DNA from: Citromicrobium sp.
GTDB taxonomy: Bacteria > Pseudomonadota > Alphaproteobacteria > Sphingomonadales > Sphingomonadaceae
Assembly (NCBI GenBank): GCA_003248395.1
Contig: QFNA01000126.1
Coordinates: forward strand, 1-9,404
Length of the DNA stretch: 9,404 nt
Direction of reading: 5' to 3'
In this document: one piece after another, positions 6,477 to 9,404 of the stretch
Layout: each line of letters opens with the position of its first letter
Numbering within the stretch: the stretch's first letter is position 1
Notes under the pieces: model-generated
Databases searched by the model: none
Seen by the model: only the letters and a program-made list of their open reading frames with translations
Told to the model about the DNA's origin: nothing
Position numbers and translations under genes: made by a program

Positions 6477-6995
6477 TTGGCCACCATCGCAGCAATTCTC
6501 GGACGCATCCTGCTGGGTGCGCTGTTCGTTTTCGCCGGGTTCGGCAAAATCCTCGATCCTTCGGCAACTGCCAGCTTCATGGAAGCCCAATCGCCCTTCC
6601 CGGGCAGCTGGGCCATGGGCGTCGGAATATTCGAGATCGTGGCCGGCCTCGTGCTGGCGAGTGGGTTCATGACCCGGCTCGCTGCAGCGGTCCTGATCGG
6701 CTTCACCGTGCTCGCGACCCTGTTCTTCCACGAGCAGATTACCGACCCCGCGCAGCAAGTCCTCGCGCTCAAGAATCTGGCCATCGTCGGCGGTTTGCTG
6801 ATGGTCTTCGCCTACGGCCAGATGAGTGGCGCGTTTGGCAAGTGGCGCGAACGGGACAAGCGGCACGATGCCGAGGTCCGCGCGGCGCATGCCGAAGGGC
6901 GCGTCGAAGGCAGCACTACGACTGTGGTGACCGACCCCGCACCCACCTCGCCGACCCGCCCGCTCGACCGCGATGGCGACGGCCATCCCGGCTAG
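6477..6995 (+). CDS. DoxX-family integral membrane protein
   Basis: The 172-aa product has about four hydrophobic helices (residues about 4-21, 46-64, 68-83 and 99-115) and the DoxX-like opening GRILLGALFVFAGFGKILDP. GIFEIVAGLVLASG lies in the second helix and LKNLAIVGGLLMVFAYG in the fourth. A hydrophilic tail of about 50 residues follows, Arg/Asp-rich, then Thr/Pro-rich, ending DRDGDGHPG. I chose the TTG at 6477 because AAAGGGGAG (6461-6469) lies 7 nt upstream and the first helix then starts at once. The longer frame from another TTG at 6402 has no ribosome site and adds a polar leader. DoxX proteins have been linked to quinone or thiosulfate redox reactions and to oxidative-stress complexes, but the substrate here cannot be inferred. 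It is separated from dcd by 85 bp and converges on the receptor gene. Confidence 0.85.
   Translation: MATIAAILGRILLGALFVFAGFGKILDPSATASFMEAQSPFPGSWAMGVGIFEIVAGLVLASGFMTRLAAAVLIGFTVLATLFFHEQITDPAQQVLALKNLAIVGGLLMVFAYGQMSGAFGKWRERDKRHDAEVRAAHAEGRVEGSTTTVVTDPAPTSPTRPLDRDGDGHPG
6972..6987. repeat. short hairpin at the 3' end of the DoxX gene
   Basis: GATGGC (6972-6977) pairs with GCCATC (6982-6987) around a 4-nt loop, just before the convergent gene ends (only 5 bp separate the two stop codons). No T-tract follows on either strand, so a classical intrinsic terminator is not supported. Confidence 0.25.
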
Positions 6996-7000
6996 CGGGG

Positions 7001-9106
7001 TCAGAAACTCGTTCGCAGGCTGAGCTTGATATTCCGTCCCGCCAGCGGCACGAAGTCTTTCGTAAAGCTGGCGTGGCGGCGACCTTCGCTGTCGAAAATG
7101 TTGTCGGCCTGCAGCATCAGCGTCAGGTTTTCGTTCCCGCGCCAGGGCGTCCAGCCGACCGATACGTTCACCTGAGTAAACCCGTCCGTCGCGGTCTCGA
7201 AGGCGGCGATGCGGTCTTGCCGGGCGAACCATTCGACTTCACCGCGCAGGTCGAAATCGTGCCACTCCGCGTCCAGCGCGCCAGAAAGACGAAGGGGCGG
7301 AATGCGGGGCAGGGCCGAACCGTCATCGAGCTCTGCGTGAACATAGTCGCCTCTCAGATCCGCGCTTAGAGTTAGAGCGTCGCTGCGATATACCGGATAG
7401 ACGATCTGCCCCTCCACGCCGGAGTATGTCGCATCGGCTTGCAGATAGTGAAAGACGGGGAGGCCGTCTTCAAAGGCGCCGGTCTCCGCCAGATAGATGT
7501 ATTTTTCGAACCAGTTGCGATAGGCGGCGAGGCTGATCGTTCCGTCGCCGATCGCTCCGCGCAGGAATGCCTCGACACCCCAGGCGCCCTCCACTTCGAG
7601 ATCGGGATCGCCGACTTCGAATGCCTGCGTGGCGATGTGCGGACCATTGGAAAGCAGCTCTTCAGCGCTTGGCGCACGCTCCGCCCGACTGCCCGATATG
7701 CCGAAGCGCAGGTCGTCGGGTGTCTCGTAAACCAGACCCAGCGCTCCCGAGAACGTGTCGAACGAACGCTCCACCCCGGCGGGCTGCGACCTTACTTCGG
7801 TCGCCTCGTAACGTGCCGCCACCTCCACCTGAATCGGGTCGAGCGCGATCTCCTGAAGCGTGAATATAGAGACCTGGTCGGTCAGATTGCGCGGGACATA
7901 GGCCTCGGCCCCATAGGCGTCGAAGTCGCGGGTGTAATACTGGATACCGGTCGAACCGAGCCAGCCGCCGCGCTCGCGCTGTTCAAGGACGGCTCGTGCC
8001 TCGATTCCCGCAACGTCGAACACTGTCCCGACCTCTGCGCCTTCGAATTCCGTATGGGTATAATCGCTATATCCGACCCGCGTGGTCAGTGCCGAGAAGA
8101 AGCCATCGCCCAGTGCCAGTTCGCCGCGTATGTCGGCGCGATACTGGCGCAGGCCGATCGTCACGGGCGCCTCTCCGTGTTCGTGATGCGCGTGATCCTC
8201 TTCGTGATCGTGTTCGTCCTCTGGCTCTTCCTCATGCTCGTGCGCATGTACCGCGCCAGGACGCATCGGAACACCGTAGCTCGTATCGTATATGCCGACC
8301 GATGCACCGAGATTGCTGTCGCCGCGGAAGAAGGCGAAACCGGCGTTGGCGCTCCAGGTTTCGGTCGCGCTGTTGGGCAGCACGCCGCGCTGGCCGGCCA
8401 GCTCGCGCAGTTCGGCACCCTCATCGAGATGGCCCTCTTCTTCCTCTTCTGCCGCATTGGCCAGCACTTCAGCCCGCAGATCTTCTGAAAGGACATAATC
8501 CGCAATTTCCAGATCCCTGGTACGCCGCCACGATCCGTCGATATGAAAGACGAAATCCTCCGCCACGGGCGCATCGATCGACGCGCCACCTTCGAGCAGA
8601 TCGGATGCCGTGTCCGCGCCGAGCAATGCGTCGACATGGAAAGGCTCGTTCAAACGGCGCAGCGGAATGCGCTTGTCGATAACGTTGACCGCACCCCCGA
8701 TCGCCTGGCTGCCATAAAGTAGTACGGCGGGACCGCGCAGCACTTCGATCCTCTCGGCCGTCAGTGGATCGACCGACACGGCGTGATCGGCCGAAGTGTT
8801 GGACACGTCGATCGCGCCGATCCCGTCGATCAGGACCTTGACCCGCTCGCCCGAAAAGCCGCGCAATACTGGACGCGATTCTGCGCCCTCGATCACCGAT
8901 GTCCCGGCGAGGACATCCAGTTCCCGCAGGCCCGTGCCGGTCACCACGATGGGCTGGCCGGTGGAGGAAACCCGGCGATCGTGCAGATCGTCGCGCAGCG
9001 CTTCCTCGGAAGCTGCCGGCGGGCCATTCTGGGCATGAGCCGCTGTTGCTGCCGCAAGCGACAGGAGCGGAAGAGCGCAGTTGAGTAGCTTTGCATGATA
9101 CAACAT
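7001..9106 (-). CDS. TonB-dependent outer-membrane receptor, ZnuD-like, with His/Glu-rich metal loop
   Basis: This 701-aa receptor has a signal peptide (cleavage likely after Ala-His-Ala, about residue 25). A TonB-box-like IVVTG lies at 53-57. The plug domain (about 60-148) contains PVLRGFSGERVKVLIDG, then SADHAVSVDP, then ERIEVLRGPAVLLYGSQAIGG. A beta-barrel follows and ends in LSLRTSF with the terminal Phe expected of outer-membrane proteins. The DHAV-VD-P and RGPAVLLYGS blocks resemble the Neisseria zinc receptor ZnuD. An extended loop at 287-310 carries nine His and a dozen acidic residues, and a second acidic run (five Glu, 220-224) lies earlier in the barrel. These suit capture of a divalent metal, most likely zinc, although the ligand is not proven; nickel or a metal-histidine complex is possible. 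AGAGG lies 6 nt before the ATG. No ABC importer or Zur gene is in the window. Confidence 0.93.
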   Translation of the reverse strand: MLYHAKLLNCALPLLSLAAATAAHAQNGPPAASEEALRDDLHDRRVSSTGQPIVVTGTGLRELDVLAGTSVIEGAESRPVLRGFSGERVKVLIDGIGAIDVSNTSADHAVSVDPLTAERIEVLRGPAVLLYGSQAIGGAVNVIDKRIPLRRLNEPFHVDALLGADTASDLLEGGASIDAPVAEDFVFHIDGSWRRTRDLEIADYVLSEDLRAEVLANAAEEEEEGHLDEGAELRELAGQRGVLPNSATETWSANAGFAFFRGDSNLGASVGIYDTSYGVPMRPGAVHAHEHEEEPEDEHDHEEDHAHHEHGEAPVTIGLRQYRADIRGELALGDGFFSALTTRVGYSDYTHTEFEGAEVGTVFDVAGIEARAVLEQRERGGWLGSTGIQYYTRDFDAYGAEAYVPRNLTDQVSIFTLQEIALDPIQVEVAARYEATEVRSQPAGVERSFDTFSGALGLVYETPDDLRFGISGSRAERAPSAEELLSNGPHIATQAFEVGDPDLEVEGAWGVEAFLRGAIGDGTISLAAYRNWFEKYIYLAETGAFEDGLPVFHYLQADATYSGVEGQIVYPVYRSDALTLSADLRGDYVHAELDDGSALPRIPPLRLSGALDAEWHDFDLRGEVEWFARQDRIAAFETATDGFTQVNVSVGWTPWRGNENLTLMLQADNIFDSEGRRHASFTKDFVPLAGRNIKLSLRTSF
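8177..8248 (-). other. sequence encoding the His/acidic metal-binding loop of the receptor
   Basis: These 24 codons (receptor residues 287-310) encode His at 287, 289, 291, 299, 301, 305, 307, 308 and 310, with Glu and Asp at most other positions. Such loops occur in zinc TonB receptors and are thought to concentrate metal at the cell surface. The DNA is correspondingly rich in repeated GTG and TTC units on the plus strand and may be prone to length variation. Confidence 0.85.
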
Positions 9107-9167
9107 ATCGCGCCTCTAGCAGCGCGGATGTAAACCGCAAGCCGCCTCGTCGACGAAATGCTGCAAT

Positions 9168-9181
9168 CCATCGATCGATGG
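9168..9181. promoter_or_regulatory. perfect 14-bp palindrome, candidate operator of the receptor gene
   Basis: CCATCGATCGATGG is its own reverse complement. It lies 61 bp upstream of the receptor ATG, a position suitable for a repressor or activator site. The regulator is unknown; it does not match the AT-rich Zur box I would expect. The adjacent regulator fragment is one candidate to test. Confidence 0.35.
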
Positions 9182-9188
9182 CGATTTT

Positions 9189-9227
9189 GGAGCCTCGCGA
9201 TTAGCGCGGTGTTTTCTCGAAGGCTCC
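9189..9227 (-). terminator. inverted repeat downstream of the regulator gene, possible terminator
   Basis: GGAGCCT (9189-9195) and AGGCTCC (9221-9227) can form a 7-bp stem. Inside the 25-nt loop, CGCG (9196-9199) and CGCG (9205-9208) can pair in a second small stem. It lies 45 bp beyond the regulator stop. There is no T-tract on the minus strand, so factor-independent termination is uncertain. Confidence 0.3.
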
Positions 9228-9272
9228 TTCCCGGCCTTCACGCATGAGAGGAAACGATCGCCCTGCGCGCGG

Positions 9273-9404
9273 CTAGATCGCAAATTCGAGCCGAAAGCCG
9301 GGCGCATAACGCAGGGTCATCGTGGTGACCGACATTCCCTCGAGCCAGGTCGTGCGGTAAACCGTGAACAGCGGGTCTCCTGCGCGCGTGCCAAGCATGT
9401 CCGC
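9273..9404 (-). CDS. C-terminal end of a GntR/HutC-family transcriptional regulator (partial)
   Basis: The last 43 codons of a minus-strand gene lie at the window edge, ending at TAG (9273-9275). The residues include PLFTVYRTTWLEGMSVTTMT and LRYAPGFRLEFAI. This fits the end of a UTRA ligand-binding domain as in HutC-like GntR regulators: a V-x-R-T-x-W strand, a strand carrying the SVTT motif, then a Y-x-P-G-x-R-L end. HutC represses histidine-utilisation genes and binds urocanate. Other UTRA regulators, for sugars or phosphonates, end similarly, so HutC itself is only a candidate. The N-terminal winged-helix domain lies outside the window. The gene runs in the same direction as the receptor gene. 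Confidence 0.6.
   Translation of the reverse strand, partial: ADMLGTRAGDPLFTVYRTTWLEGMSVTTMTLRYAPGFRLEFAI

Larger units (their letters stand above)
9107..9272. promoter_or_regulatory. intergenic region upstream of the TonB-dependent receptor
   Basis: These 166 bp separate the receptor start from the stop of the upstream regulator on the same strand. They contain a perfect 14-bp palindrome (9168-9181) and a larger inverted repeat (9189-9227), listed separately. No AT-rich Zur box and no confident -35/-10 pair were recognised. Confidence 0.45.

Noticed and set aside
7439..8488. 349-codon plus-strand frame opposite the receptor, with a hydrophobic stretch
   Set aside because: The hydrophobic stretch is the complement of the His/Glu-rich loop codons (GTG, TTC and CTC runs), not a true membrane segment.
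9094..9106. Possible Zur or Fur box overlapping the receptor start (GATACAACATATC)
   Set aside because: Only the outer four bases are symmetric, and it does not fit the AT-rich palindromes known for these regulators.

Overview
The window is high-GC, densely packed bacterial DNA. Several products look alphaproteobacterial: an HWE-family histidine kinase with an HRxxN phospho-acceptor box, a long-form dCTP deaminase ending GKYMGQRGVTLPRL, and a His-rich TonB-dependent receptor. Together with the start-codon and operon style, they resemble Sphingomonadales, probably the Erythrobacteraceae. That placement rests on recalled family resemblance, not on a search.

Layout. Positions 13-2116 (minus strand) hold a putative lipoprotein of unknown function and, upstream of it, an orphan GAF-PAS-HWE sensor kinase. 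A 167-bp divergent intergenic region follows. The plus-strand leucine/isovalerate catabolic block (2284-5276) contains isovaleryl-CoA dehydrogenase, a small PhnA-domain protein whose GTG start overlaps the dehydrogenase stop, and the methylcrotonyl-CoA carboxylase beta subunit. The carboxylase gene is broken by an internal frame-disrupting deletion of about 94 nt. From 5277 to 5761 there is a possible stress-type promoter, a 22-codon small ORF with a good Shine-Dalgarno sequence, and an overlapping 83-codon ORF that also seems to lose its C-terminal half through a deletion or frameshift. Next come dCTP deaminase (5840-6391) and a DoxX-family membrane protein (6477-6995). Convergent with these, on the minus strand, is a 701-aa ZnuD-like TonB-dependent receptor (7001-9106). 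The last 132 bases hold the C-terminus of a GntR/HutC-type regulator on the minus strand.

How the genes relate. Ivd oxidises isovaleryl-CoA to 3-methylcrotonyl-CoA, which MccB (with a biotin-carboxylase partner not present here) would carboxylate. The breakage of mccB as read, and the absence of mccA, enoyl-CoA hydratase and HMG-CoA lyase genes, mean the pathway cannot be completed from this window. The receptor has nine histidines and many acidic residues in a 24-residue stretch, which suggests a metal ligand, probably zinc, and it lies downstream of a possible HutC-like regulator. The sensor kinase has no response regulator beside it.

The observations most worth checking are the two separate coding disruptions (real decay or sequencing/assembly error), the translationally coupled PhnA-domain gene inside a leucine operon, the 22-aa small ORF with its upstream promoter candidate, and the His-rich receptor with a 14-bp perfect palindrome in its upstream region. 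No tRNA, rRNA, CRISPR array or insertion sequence was seen.
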